Positions 1 to 7,534 of a stretch of DNA of 28,515 nucleotides are shown one piece after another. A program made the position numbers and the translations under genes. This DNA is from JAJDFU01 sp964595955 (GTDB lineage Bacteria > Bacteroidota > Bacteroidia > Chitinophagales > Saprospiraceae). The notes under the pieces were generated by a model. That model had not been told where the DNA came from. It saw nothing but the letters and a program-made list of their open reading frames with translations, and searched no databases. Each line of letters begins with the position of its first letter. Position 1 is the first letter of the stretch. Where the stretch lies: contig CAZQSF010000053.1 of NCBI GenBank assembly GCA_964595955.1, positions 1-28,515 of the forward strand, in the 5' to 3' direction.

Positions 1-50
1 CATCCAACCTATTTTAAAGCGGGACAGGTCATTTCATACTTGAAACGGTA

Positions 51-2414
51 TTAGTTAATAAATACGATCTTGCCGGTTGCCGCATCGGATTTGCCGTCGA
101 AACCCGCAAAGCGGGAGTTGCTGGAGCTGAAGATGAGGTATACCCCGGTGGCTACCTTCCGGCCGTTGTAGTCGCGCCCGTCCCAGATCGCCTGTCCGCC
201 CTGAGCCAGGGTTTCGAAAACGAGCCGGCCGTTGATATCGGTGATTTTGACCTCTGCATCCCTCGGGAGGCCGCGAATGGTGATGGGGCCCTCGTATTCG
301 GGACGCACCGGATTGGGGAAAACCTCAATCTCCCCGGCATGGGTAGTGCCGCCGGCTACCGCATCGCCCTTGTAGGCAATAATGCCCTTTTGAGTGCCAA
401 ACCAGACCTCGCCATTGTCCGGGTTGACGGCGATGTTGATGATGGCGTTGTCCAGCAGGGGAGCGTTTTCGGTGGTAAACCGAGCCAACTCTTCCCGCCC
501 GTCGGGCGAGAGGAGGAACAATCCGTTCTGGGTGCCCACCCACTTCCGGTTGGCTCCGTCCACGGCAATGCTGGTCACGTCTTCGGTCTCGAGCAGAAAA
601 CCCAGGAACCCGTCCGTTTCCACAGGGCGCAGAGTGCCCTGGCATATCTCGGGATCAAAAGCACTTCCCCCGCATTCAAAGATGACGACGCCCTGTTCTG
701 TGCCCACCCAGATGTCGCCGTCCAGGTCGGCAGCTACGCAGCGCACCCGGTTGGTCGGCAGGTTGCTGTTGGCGTTGGAGAAAAAGCGGCAGCGGTCGTC
801 GCCCGGGTCGTCCAGTACGCCTTCGTCGTAAACGTACAAGCCGCCCGTCCAGGCCGTCATCCATTTAAAGCCGTTGTTGTCGATGGCGATCTGATAGAGG
901 CGGTTGTTCGAGCCACAGACTGCGAAGCTCTGCCAGGTTCCTTCCGGGCTGCGCACCACCAGAGGTCGCGGAGCCTCCGTATTGGTAACCCACATGTTGT
1001 TGTCCCGGTCAAAAGCGATGCCGGCCACGCGCACGCGATTGTCGATATCCCCCAGCTCGGGGTCGGTAGACGGTTGCAGGGCCGAATTCGTTTCGTTGTA
1101 CACGCGCATCTCTTCCCCATCCCATTCGGCTATGCCTCGCATGAAGGAGCCTGCGAAAACATGCCCGGTCGAAGGCTGCACGGCGACGGCGATGAAGTCC
1201 AGGTAGGTGTCGTTGAAGTCGTTGGGATCTCCGTTGAGCAGGGGCTGGGTCTGGGTGTTGAAGGTGGTCCATTGCCCGTCGATGTAGGAGGAAAAGCCAT
1301 CGCGGATGAAGCGGTTGCCCAGGTTGAGGTTCAGGCCGCCGGAAGCCAGCCACAGTTGGTTTTCCCAGAAAGTCATCTCATAGTTGGACGAGGTGGGTGG
1401 GGCGTTGAAGCGCAGTTCTTCGCACTGGTTCTCGTCCAGGCCGCTGAGGATGCGGAAGCCGTCGAACGCATCGGCCATCCAGATGCGGTCCTGCTGATCC
1501 ATGGCGGCATAGACCGGCACGCCCGGGCATGGCCCGCCCAGCTTTTGAAGGTTGCCCGAACGGTCCAGTACACCCACGCGGGAGCTGCAGCTTTCGTCGT
1601 TGCAGCGGCTGTAGCCGATGAGCAGATGATCGGCCGATTCGGCCAGATACGTCAGGTCTCGTTTGGGAATGGGTACGTCTATGAGCCGGCGTCCCTGCCC
1701 GGGTTGGTAGGCAAAGAGGGAATCGTTCAGGATCGCGTACAGGGTTTCGTTGAATACGGCCAGGTCCAGGCAGCTGTAATCGGCAGGGAAGCCCGTTTCC
1801 GGCCCCATTAGCTGCCACTGGCTGAAGTCGGCCGGGTTGGGCAGACTGACCGGCGCCCGGTAGATCCCCTCGTCCGTGCTTACGTAAAAGGTATCCCGGA
1901 AGATGGCCACATCGCGGGCGGCGATGCCGGTAAAGGTGGTAAAGCGAAACTCTTCCCGCTTCAGGTCAATTTCGGAGATGCCGTAGCTGGCGGCCAAAAG
2001 CAGGGTGGAGTCGCTGCGGGGCACCATGCGGTTGATCGACTTGTCGCCGCTGATGCCGGTGAAGTTCTGGATCTGCGGCATGGATGAGATGCCGTCTGCT
2101 TTCCAGAGGTCCAGGACGCTGCTTGCATAGGCTATGACGAGGGTGCCGGTGGGAGCGTGGTAAGTGATGACCTGGGGGCCGGCTTCCGAGAAGCCGTCTA
2201 CGGTCGAGAGCAGTTCCGTGGTGAAGTCGGTTTTGTCGATGGTGACCAGGCCGAAATCGGTGGCATAATACACCAGCGAATCGCTTTGGGTGACCCAAAG
2301 GCCGCGGCGATAGGGCAGGTGGTCGCGCCATTGTCCGATGGCCAGGTCGCTCTGTGCGCTCAAAAAGCCCGTGTTCAGGAGTATGAGGAGAGCAGAGAGG
2401 TAGGTTTGCCGCAT
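51..2414 (-). CDS. porZ: PorZ-like T9SS surface protein (beta-propeller, C-terminal sorting domain)
   Basis: A 787-residue exported protein. The N-terminus has a signal peptide ending in FLSAQ, followed by IGQWRDHLPYRRG and VYYATDFGLVTIDK, which match the opening of PorZ proteins. Repeated blades of the kind DGDIWVGTEQGVVIF and ANRKWVGTQNGLFLL indicate two-component-regulator-type beta-propellers over roughly residues 25-690. Residues about 694-787 form a T9SS sorting domain (EVFPNPVRP, then ITDINGRLV and ATGVYLIF). In Porphyromonas gingivalis, PorZ is part of the outer-membrane attachment complex with PorU, PorV and PorQ, and presents anionic lipopolysaccharide to the sortase PorU. A similar surface role is inferred here. 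The gene stands alone: no other T9SS component is in the window, and the upstream nadD operon ends in a hairpin. It could instead be a general propeller-type T9SS cargo protein, but the N-terminal match makes PorZ the better call. Confidence 0.85.
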   Translation of the reverse strand: MRQTYLSALLILLNTGFLSAQSDLAIGQWRDHLPYRRGLWVTQSDSLVYYATDFGLVTIDKTDFTTELLSTVDGFSEAGPQVITYHAPTGTLVIAYASSVLDLWKADGISSMPQIQNFTGISGDKSINRMVPRSDSTLLLAASYGISEIDLKREEFRFTTFTGIAARDVAIFRDTFYVSTDEGIYRAPVSLPNPADFSQWQLMGPETGFPADYSCLDLAVFNETLYAILNDSLFAYQPGQGRRLIDVPIPKRDLTYLAESADHLLIGYSRCNDESCSSRVGVLDRSGNLQKLGGPCPGVPVYAAMDQQDRIWMADAFDGFRILSGLDENQCEELRFNAPPTSSNYEMTFWENQLWLASGGLNLNLGNRFIRDGFSSYIDGQWTTFNTQTQPLLNGDPNDFNDTYLDFIAVAVQPSTGHVFAGSFMRGIAEWDGEEMRVYNETNSALQPSTDPELGDIDNRVRVAGIAFDRDNNMWVTNTEAPRPLVVRSPEGTWQSFAVCGSNNRLYQIAIDNNGFKWMTAWTGGLYVYDEGVLDDPGDDRCRFFSNANSNLPTNRVRCVAADLDGDIWVGTEQGVVIFECGGSAFDPEICQGTLRPVETDGFLGFLLETEDVTSIAVDGANRKWVGTQNGLFLLSPDGREELARFTTENAPLLDNAIINIAVNPDNGEVWFGTQKGIIAYKGDAVAGGTTHAGEIEVFPNPVRPEYEGPITIRGLPRDAEVKITDINGRLVFETLAQGGQAIWDGRDYNGRKVATGVYLIFSSSNSRFAGFDGKSDAATGKIVFIN

Positions 2415-2510
2415 AGGAGCTCGAATTTACTGGAGTCTTTGCATTGAAAAAAGCGTGGCCGGGTATTGGCGGCCGATCCGGGTTAAGGCCGCGCTTCGGC
2501 AGCCCCGAGT

Positions 2511-2548
2511 ATAAACCCGGGCAAACCGGCAAATATTGTTTGCCCGGG
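2511..2548 (-). terminator. Terminator of the dnaN-nadD operon
   Basis: An 11-bp perfect inverted repeat (CCCGGGCAAAC at 2516-2526 and its complement at 2538-2548) has an 11-nt loop. Read on the minus strand it lies about 30 bp after the nadD stop and is followed by TTTAT (2515-2511), as expected for an intrinsic terminator. It separates nadD from porZ. Confidence 0.75.
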
Positions 2549-2577
2549 CCCTGGAAAAAGACGTCCGGGCGTCGAGT

Positions 2578-3156
2578 TCAACGATACAGCCGAGTCTGTT
2601 GCAGGTATTCGAATACGGCATCCGGAACCAGGTATTGCACGGACTTTTCCTCGCGCAGGCATTTGCGCACATAGGTAGCGGATAAGAACATGAGCGGGGC
2701 ATCGTAGCAGGTCACGTTCGGATGTTCGGCCAGGGGCCCTCCGTCGTGCTGAGGACGGCGGTAGGCGAAGATGCGAAAGTCTCGCAATAGCAGTTCGTAG
2801 TTTTTCCATTTGGGCAGGGTGTCGAGATTGTCTGTGCCCATGATGAGAACGAACTCGGCCCGCGGCTGCTTTTCGCGAAGAAAGGCAAGGGTGTCGATGG
2901 TGTAGGACGGCTTGGGCAGCCCGAATTCGATGTCGCTGGCTCGCAAGAGGGGATTGTCGCCGATGGCGAGCCGGACCAGATGGAGGCGGTCGTAATCCCT
3001 GGCCAGGCTGGCTTTGGGCTTCAGGGGGTTCTGGGGCGAAACGACCATCCACACCTCGTCGAGGGGCGTTTGCGTGGCCATAAAATTGGCGATGATCATG
3101 TGGCCCACGTGCACGGGATTAAAGGAACCGAAAAAGAGTCCAATTCGCTTGGGCAT
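2578..3156 (-). CDS. nadD: Nicotinate-nucleotide adenylyltransferase
   Basis: This cytosolic enzyme of NAD biosynthesis joins nicotinate mononucleotide and ATP to give deamido-NAD. The 192-residue protein has the usual NadD length. The nucleotidyltransferase signature is at the N-terminus: GLFFGSFNPVHVGH, with HVGH at residues 16-19. Further family features are MGTDNLDTLPKWKNY in the middle and a C-terminal LSATYVRK, which is the ISSTxIR-type phosphate-binding motif in slightly changed form. The gene follows a small lipoprotein gene by 3 bp, and that gene follows dnaN by 3 bp, so the three are very likely one transcript. The start is set by the motif, which begins six residues in. The nearby FAD/NAD enzymes are users of NAD, but they are far away and this link is not evidence of function. 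Confidence 0.95.
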   Translation of the reverse strand: MPKRIGLFFGSFNPVHVGHMIIANFMATQTPLDEVWMVVSPQNPLKPKASLARDYDRLHLVRLAIGDNPLLRASDIEFGLPKPSYTIDTLAFLREKQPRAEFVLIMGTDNLDTLPKWKNYELLLRDFRIFAYRRPQHDGGPLAEHPNVTCYDAPLMFLSATYVRKCLREEKSVQYLVPDAVFEYLQQTRLYR

Positions 3157-3159
3157 GAC

Positions 3160-3630
3160 TTATTGATTGGAGGCATTTTCTCTTTCCAGCCGCCGGTCAA
3201 ACCGGGCTTCCTCCCATTCGGTAAGGGGGGTGTCCATATACCATTTTTCCCGGCGCTTCAGCATGCGGAAATACTGGGGGTAGGGTTGCCGGGCATACTG
3301 GTCGCGCAGCAGGCATCGGCAAAGGGCAGTGTCGGGGGCCTCCAGGCAATCCATCGCCAGGATCTCGGTGCGCAGCAGGCTGCTGTCCGCCGGTTCACCG
3401 GCCAGCAGGGCTTCCATCTCGCTTATGCGGGCCTGTTCGGCGGGTGTGGAAAGCGCGCGCGCCTGCTCGTAGCGATTTTGGTCGATGTGCTGCTGGTAGG
3501 TTCGAAGCAGTTCCCGGGGGTTGGCCTGTGGGCCGGTATCCGGAGCACAGGCCGCAGCGGCCAGCAGCAGGAACCCGGGGAGATACCAGGACAGACGACG
3601 GCCAGAGGACAGTAAGCAGAAGGTGCGCAT
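3160..3630 (-). CDS. Small putative lipoprotein, unknown function
   Basis: A 156-residue protein that I do not recognise as a named family. The N-terminus is basic (GRRLSW), then hydrophobic (YLPGFLLLAAAA), and is followed by a cysteine at residue 28 in the context LAAAACAP. This is a plausible lipobox, so the mature protein is probably a lipid-anchored periplasmic or outer-membrane protein. The mature part is mainly helical and charged (TYQQHIDQNRYEQARALS, ISEMEALLAGEP). It ends in a conserved-looking stretch (PYPQYFRMLKRREKWYMDTP) that could fold as a small domain. Two further cysteines (ALCRCLL) lie in the middle. It sits between dnaN and nadD with 3-bp gaps on each side, so it is co-transcribed with them. 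That says little about its job. Confidence 0.75.
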   Translation of the reverse strand: MRTFCLLSSGRRLSWYLPGFLLLAAAACAPDTGPQANPRELLRTYQQHIDQNRYEQARALSTPAEQARISEMEALLAGEPADSSLLRTEILAMDCLEAPDTALCRCLLRDQYARQPYPQYFRMLKRREKWYMDTPLTEWEEARFDRRLERENASNQ

Positions 3631-3633
3631 GGG

Positions 3634-4752
3634 TCAGTTGCTCAGCATGACCGGCATGACCAGCATCAGTATTTCTTCTCCTTCGGGCTCTTCAGCAGGC
3701 AACAGGATGCCCGCCCGGGTAGGGGTGGAGAGCCGCATTTTTACTTCGTCGGACTCCAGCACGCCGAGCATTTCGACCAGGAACTTCGCATTGAAGCCGA
3801 TAGTGACGGGTTCGCCTTCGTAGGTGCAGCTGATCTGTTCGGTGGCTTCGTTGGAGTAGTCCAGGTCCTGAGCCGATATGACCAGGCTGCCGTCCTTGAT
3901 ATTGAGAATAACCTGATTGGTGGACTTGTTGGCGTAAATGACGATGCGGCGAAGCGAGTTTTGGAAGTCCTCTCGGGAGACGGAAAGCGTGTTGGGGTTC
4001 TCCACCGGGATCACGGCATTGTAATCCGGATAGCGGGCATCGATCAGGCGGCAGGCGAGCTGGGTGTCGCCGTATTCAAAAAAGGCATTCGAGCGATTGA
4101 AGGACAGCTTGACCTCTTCGTCGGCCGGCAAAATACTGCGCAGCAGGTTGAGCCCCTTGCGGGGCACGATGAAAGAGGTGCTCACGTTGGACTCCATGTT
4201 GTTGAAGGTGTATTTCACCAGCTTGTGGGCATCGGTGGCGGCGAGGGTCAGCTTGCTGAGGTCCACCTGGAAATACACTCCGTTCATGGCGGGGCGAAGC
4301 TCATCGGTGGCGGCGGCAAAAATGGTCTTTTGAACGGCCTGGGCCAGGGTGCCGGAAGGCATCGAGATGGAGTCCATATCGTCTTCCGGCTGGGGAATGG
4401 TGGGGAAATCCTCGCCGCTCACCCCGGCCAGCTTGTATTTGCCGTAAGCGGACGTGATCTCCACGCTCTGCTTGTCCTCGTCCACGGTAAAGGTGAGGGG
4501 CTGTTGGGGGAGGGCTTTGAGCGTGTCCTGCAGAATGCGGGCGGGAATGGCAACCGCACCATCTGAATCGGCATTGACTTCCAGCCGGGTCGTGATGGAC
4601 ACCTCCAGGTCGGTGGCGGAGATGGTAAGCTGGTTGTTCTCAATGGTGAAGAGGAAGTCGGCCAGAATGGGCAGAACGGGATTGCTGGAGATCGTGCCGC
4701 CGGCCGTCTGAAGGCCCTTGAGCAATTCGGCGGAGGAAATACTGAACTTCAT
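3634..4752 (-). CDS. dnaN: DNA polymerase III sliding clamp (beta subunit)
   Basis: The beta clamp is a ring-shaped dimer that encircles DNA and tethers the replicative polymerase and repair factors. The 372-residue length is normal for three clamp domains. Recognisable family segments are the start MKFSISSAELLKGL, then NPVLPILADFLF and ATDLEVSITTRL in domain 1. Also visible are ATDAHKLVKY in domain 2 and the conserved end MLVMPVMLSN, where the C-terminal strand helps form the clamp-binding pocket. The gene heads a minus-strand operon with a lipoprotein and nadD. A promoter-like TATTTTTG lies 43 bp upstream of the start, with a DnaA-box-like nonamer behind it. Neither dnaA nor recF is adjacent, unlike the classical dnaA-dnaN-recF order, so this is not obviously an origin region. 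Confidence 0.97.
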   Translation of the reverse strand: MKFSISSAELLKGLQTAGGTISSNPVLPILADFLFTIENNQLTISATDLEVSITTRLEVNADSDGAVAIPARILQDTLKALPQQPLTFTVDEDKQSVEITSAYGKYKLAGVSGEDFPTIPQPEDDMDSISMPSGTLAQAVQKTIFAAATDELRPAMNGVYFQVDLSKLTLAATDAHKLVKYTFNNMESNVSTSFIVPRKGLNLLRSILPADEEVKLSFNRSNAFFEYGDTQLACRLIDARYPDYNAVIPVENPNTLSVSREDFQNSLRRIVIYANKSTNQVILNIKDGSLVISAQDLDYSNEATEQISCTYEGEPVTIGFNAKFLVEMLGVLESDEVKMRLSTPTRAGILLPAEEPEGEEILMLVMPVMLSN

Positions 4753-4795
4753 GGTGCGCCAGTTAGATCAAATGGGTAATGTGCTTGACAATGAA

Positions 4796-4803
4796 CAAAA
4801 ATA
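4796..4803 (-). promoter_or_regulatory. Putative -7 promoter element of dnaN
   Basis: The minus strand reads TATTTTTG, a full match to the Bacteroidota -7 consensus TAnnTTTG. It lies 43 bp before the dnaN start. The expected -33 TTTG is only weakly represented (TTAA about 20 bp upstream), so the call is moderate. On the plus strand, TACTTTTA at 4816-4823 is a weaker candidate for the divergent M16 gene. Confidence 0.45.
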
Positions 4804-4832
4804 GGTTTTCTGCCCTACTTTTAAGGGATGAA

Positions 4833-4841
4833 TAATCCACA
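4833..4841 (+). promoter_or_regulatory. DnaA-box-like nonamer upstream of dnaN
   Basis: TAATCCACA matches the DnaA-box consensus TTATNCACA at 8 of 9 positions. It lies 81 bp upstream of the dnaN start, behind the putative promoter. One isolated imperfect box is weak evidence. It could allow DnaA control of dnaN, or be chance. I see no cluster of boxes nearby. Confidence 0.25.
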
Positions 4842-4909
4842 GCCTGTGAGTAGTCGGCTGCCCGGGCCAGGCCCCGGTAAAACGGCGTCTCCGGCCAACC
4901 CTCATCCGT

Positions 4910-6196
4910 ATGCCTGATCGAAGCCAGCCTCCTCCGATAATCGCCGCAAAGCAGCTTCGCCTGCCGAACGTGCAGTGTATTCGCCTGTCCAACGGCGCCC
5001 CGGTTTGGGTCATCGCGCTCGGCACACAGGACGTTTTCCGCCTGGACGTACTCTTTATGGCCGGCAGGCCGTGGGAAAAGTACCGCCTCGCAGCCCGTGC
5101 CACCACCGCTTTGCTGAGAGAAGGCACCCGCCGGCGAAGCGGGGCGGTCATAGCGGAGCACCTGGATTTCTACGGGAGCTCACTGCGAACGCCTCCTCAC
5201 CTGGACCTGGCTAAGCTGGTGCTGCATGCCCCCAGCCGCTATGCCGAAGAGGTGATCCCCCTGGTGGCAGAGCTGCTGGCCGAGCCGGCCTTCCCCGGGG
5301 AGGAGCTCGAAGCCTTTAAGGCCCGGCATAAGCAGCGCCTGGCGGTCGATCTGCAGAAGACTGAAGTGGTGGGCTATCGCCAGCTCACCGAAATGCTGTA
5401 CGGTGCCGATCATCCCTACGGGTACAACAGCGACCCGAAGGCCTATGAAAGCCTGCAGCGCGACTGGTTGCTGGACCACCACCGCGACTGGTTTCACAGC
5501 GGCCAGGCCTTGCTGGTGTTGAGCGGCAAGGTAGGGGCCAGGGAGCTGGACCTTCTGGAGCGCTACATGGCCCGGGCGATTCCGGCCGCCGAGCGCCGCA
5601 TGCCGGCCTTACCCCCCGTGCCGGAAGTGGCCGGAATCGAGCGCCGACTGTCCATGCCGCAACCCACGGTGCAGTCTGCGGTGCGTATCGGGCGACGCCT
5701 GTTCAACCGCCATCATACCGATTTTCCCGGCATGTACTTCCTCACGACCATTCTGGGCGGCTATTTCGGCTCGCGGCTCATGCAATCCATTCGCGAAGAA
5801 AAGGGATACACCTACAACATTTATTCAGCCCTGGACACTTTTCGCTTCGACGGGTATTTTTACATCGGCACCGAGGTAGGCCATGCACAGGTGGGGCCAA
5901 CCCTCCGGGAGATAAGCCGCGAACTGAGGCGCCTGCGCGAAGACCCCGTGCCGGAGGCGGAGCTGCAGATGGTGCGCAACTACTTGATGGGCACCTTCCT
6001 GACCATGCTGGACGGGCCTTTTCAGATTGCCGAGCTGGTTCGGGGCTTGGTCTCGGATGATCTGCCCCTGTCGTTTTTCGAGGAATTCGTGGAACGCATC
6101 CGGGAATTGGATGCGGAAGAGCTGCAAAGGCTGGCCAACACCTACCTGCAGGAAAGCGACCTCACCCGGCTGGTCGTAGGCCCTCCCGCTGGCTGA
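4910..6196 (+). CDS. M16-family (insulinase-like) protein, non-catalytic type
   Basis: A 428-residue protein with the M16B fold. It starts with an NGAPVWVIALGTQDVFRLD segment, and has the first-half helix AEHLDFYGSSL and the second-half signature IREEKGYTYNIYS (residues 294-306). R295 and Y302 correspond to the R/Y pair that M16 proteins use for substrate binding. At the place where active subunits carry the zinc-binding HxxEH motif, this protein reads TTALLREGT (residues 65-73). It therefore cannot bind zinc in the usual way and should be the inactive partner of an M16 heterodimer. No signal peptide is visible, so it is probably cytosolic. The usual catalytic partner is not adjacent: dnaN lies divergently upstream and mreB begins 272 bp downstream. 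The start was chosen because the preceding codons do not extend the family match. Confidence 0.88.
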   Translation: MPDRSQPPPIIAAKQLRLPNVQCIRLSNGAPVWVIALGTQDVFRLDVLFMAGRPWEKYRLAARATTALLREGTRRRSGAVIAEHLDFYGSSLRTPPHLDLAKLVLHAPSRYAEEVIPLVAELLAEPAFPGEELEAFKARHKQRLAVDLQKTEVVGYRQLTEMLYGADHPYGYNSDPKAYESLQRDWLLDHHRDWFHSGQALLVLSGKVGARELDLLERYMARAIPAAERRMPALPPVPEVAGIERRLSMPQPTVQSAVRIGRRLFNRHHTDFPGMYFLTTILGGYFGSRLMQSIREEKGYTYNIYSALDTFRFDGYFYIGTEVGHAQVGPTLREISRELRRLREDPVPEAELQMVRNYLMGTFLTMLDGPFQIAELVRGLVSDDLPLSFFEEFVERIRELDAEELQRLANTYLQESDLTRLVVGPPAG

Positions 6197-6271
6197 GCGC
6201 CCTTCAGAAGGGATTCCCGCAAAAGGCAAATGAACCCTTCGGTTTGTACACTAAAATTCCTTTTTTTGCGG

Positions 6272-6300
6272 TTGATTGTAAGTCAATGGCCGTATCTTTA
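6272..6300 (+). promoter_or_regulatory. Candidate mreB promoter
   Basis: TATCTTTA at 6293-6300 matches TAnnTTTG except for the last base. A TTG at 6272-6274 lies 18 bp upstream, within the spacing allowed for Bacteroidota promoters. It would give an mreB leader of about 160 nt. The rest of the 272-bp gap between the M16 gene and mreB is AT-richer than its surroundings and shows no gene. A short CCCTTCAGAAGGG palindrome follows the M16 stop and may be a weak terminator. Confidence 0.3.
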
Positions 6301-6452
6301 CCGGGTTCCGGATTCGTTCGGCATCTTTATACGGTTTTCCGGATAAAATGACCTTTCTACCCAGGCCTATTGTATCCTGAAAACCTCGAAGCGGTACTAG
6401 AACCTAAGCAGCCCTTTTGTAACTCATCCTGTGCTCCGGCAAGCAGGAAAAA

Positions 6453-6458
6453 AGGAGG
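6453..6458 (+). promoter_or_regulatory. Strong Shine-Dalgarno site of mreB
   Basis: AGGAGG ends 10 nt before the ATG at 6469. It decides the mreB start against the in-frame ATG at 6370, which lies 33 codons upstream and adds residues foreign to MreB. Perfect Shine-Dalgarno sequences are uncommon in Bacteroidota, and most other genes in this window lack one. Confidence 0.7.
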
Positions 6459-6468
6459 AGAAAACTAC

Positions 6469-7503
6469 ATGCGATTATTCAGCCTTTTCAAGCAGGAACT
6501 TGCTATTGATCTGGGCACAGCCAATACGCTCATCATTCAAGACGGTGAGGTGGTGGTGGACGAGCCGTCCATCGTTGCCCTGGACAACCGCACCGGCGAA
6601 ACCATCGCTGTAGGGCGCAAGGCCATGCAGATGCACGAGCGGACCCACAAAGACATCCGCACGGTTCGGCCGCTGAAAGACGGCGTGATCGCCGATTTTC
6701 AGGCTGCCGAAAGCATGATAGAGGGGATGATCCGCATGATCACCAACCGCAAACGGCTGCTTTCCCATCTCAAGATGGTCATCTGTATTCCTTCCGGAAT
6801 CACCGAGGTAGAGAAGCGGGCGGTCTTCGATTCGGCCGACCACGTCGATTCCAAGGAAACCTACCTGATTTACGAACCCATGGCTGCCGCGCTGGGTATC
6901 GGGCTGAATGTAGAAGACCCGGAAGGCAACATGATCATCGATATCGGCGGGGGAACCACCGAGATCGCCGTGATCGCCCTTTCGGGCATTGTGGGCGATC
7001 AGTCCATCCGAACGGCTGGCGACGAATTCTCGTATGATATCGTCGAATACATGAAACGCCAGCACAATCTGCTCATCGGCGAACGCACGGCCGAACACAT
7101 CAAGATCAACGTCGGCTCGGCCATGCACGAGCTGGAAAACCCACCGGAGGACTACCCGGTGAACGGCCGCGACCTCATGACGGGCATTCCCAAGCAGGTG
7201 AAGATCTCCTATACCGAGGTAGCGCATGCCCTGGATAAGTCCATTGCCAAAATAGAGGACGCCATTCTCCACGCCCTGGAGGATACCCCGCCGGAATTGT
7301 CGTCCGATATTTTCAAGAACGGACTCTACCTCACCGGCGGCGGTGCCTTGCTTCGCGCTCTGGACAAGCGGATCTCCCAAAAGACCAAGCTGCCGGTACA
7401 CATCGCCGATGCGCCCTTGCGGGCCGTTGTGAAGGGTACCGGAAAGGCACTCAGCGACATCGAGCGTTTTCGCCCGCTCCTCATCGACCGGCGCAGCGTC
7501 TAG
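6469..7503 (+). CDS. mreB: Rod shape-determining actin-like protein MreB
   Basis: MreB forms membrane-bound filaments that direct lateral wall synthesis in elongating cells. The protein is 344 residues from the chosen start. The actin-fold nucleotide-binding motifs are present: ELAIDLGTANT at residues 10-20 (phosphate 1), IDIGGGTTEIAV (phosphate 2) and LTGGGALLRALD (adenosine loop). An amphipathic membrane-binding start is visible as MRLFSLFKQ. It leads the run mreB-mreC-mreD-mrdA, with a 31-bp gap before mreC. The strong ribosome binding site 10 nt upstream fits its high cellular abundance. An upstream in-frame ATG at 6370 would add a cysteine-containing stretch with no MreB similarity and is rejected. 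Confidence 0.97.
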   Translation: MRLFSLFKQELAIDLGTANTLIIQDGEVVVDEPSIVALDNRTGETIAVGRKAMQMHERTHKDIRTVRPLKDGVIADFQAAESMIEGMIRMITNRKRLLSHLKMVICIPSGITEVEKRAVFDSADHVDSKETYLIYEPMAAALGIGLNVEDPEGNMIIDIGGGTTEIAVIALSGIVGDQSIRTAGDEFSYDIVEYMKRQHNLLIGERTAEHIKINVGSAMHELENPPEDYPVNGRDLMTGIPKQVKISYTEVAHALDKSIAKIEDAILHALEDTPPELSSDIFKNGLYLTGGGALLRALDKRISQKTKLPVHIADAPLRAVVKGTGKALSDIERFRPLLIDRRSV

Positions 7504-7534
7504 CCTGCCCGTTTTTTTTGATTGATATGCCGTT

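Noticed and set aside
339..1811. A 490-codon open frame on the plus strand opposite porZ
   Set aside because: It lies entirely inside porZ. Its translation is low-complexity (valine-, glycine- and histidine-rich) with no recognisable domain, as expected from GC-rich antisense frames.
4785..4790. TTGACA, a sigma70-style -35 box upstream of the M16 gene
   Set aside because: No matching -10 box lies at proper spacing, and Bacteroidota do not use this consensus.
6370..6468. A 33-codon in-frame upstream extension of mreB
   Set aside because: The strong ribosome binding site precedes the ATG at 6469, and the extra residues do not resemble MreB.
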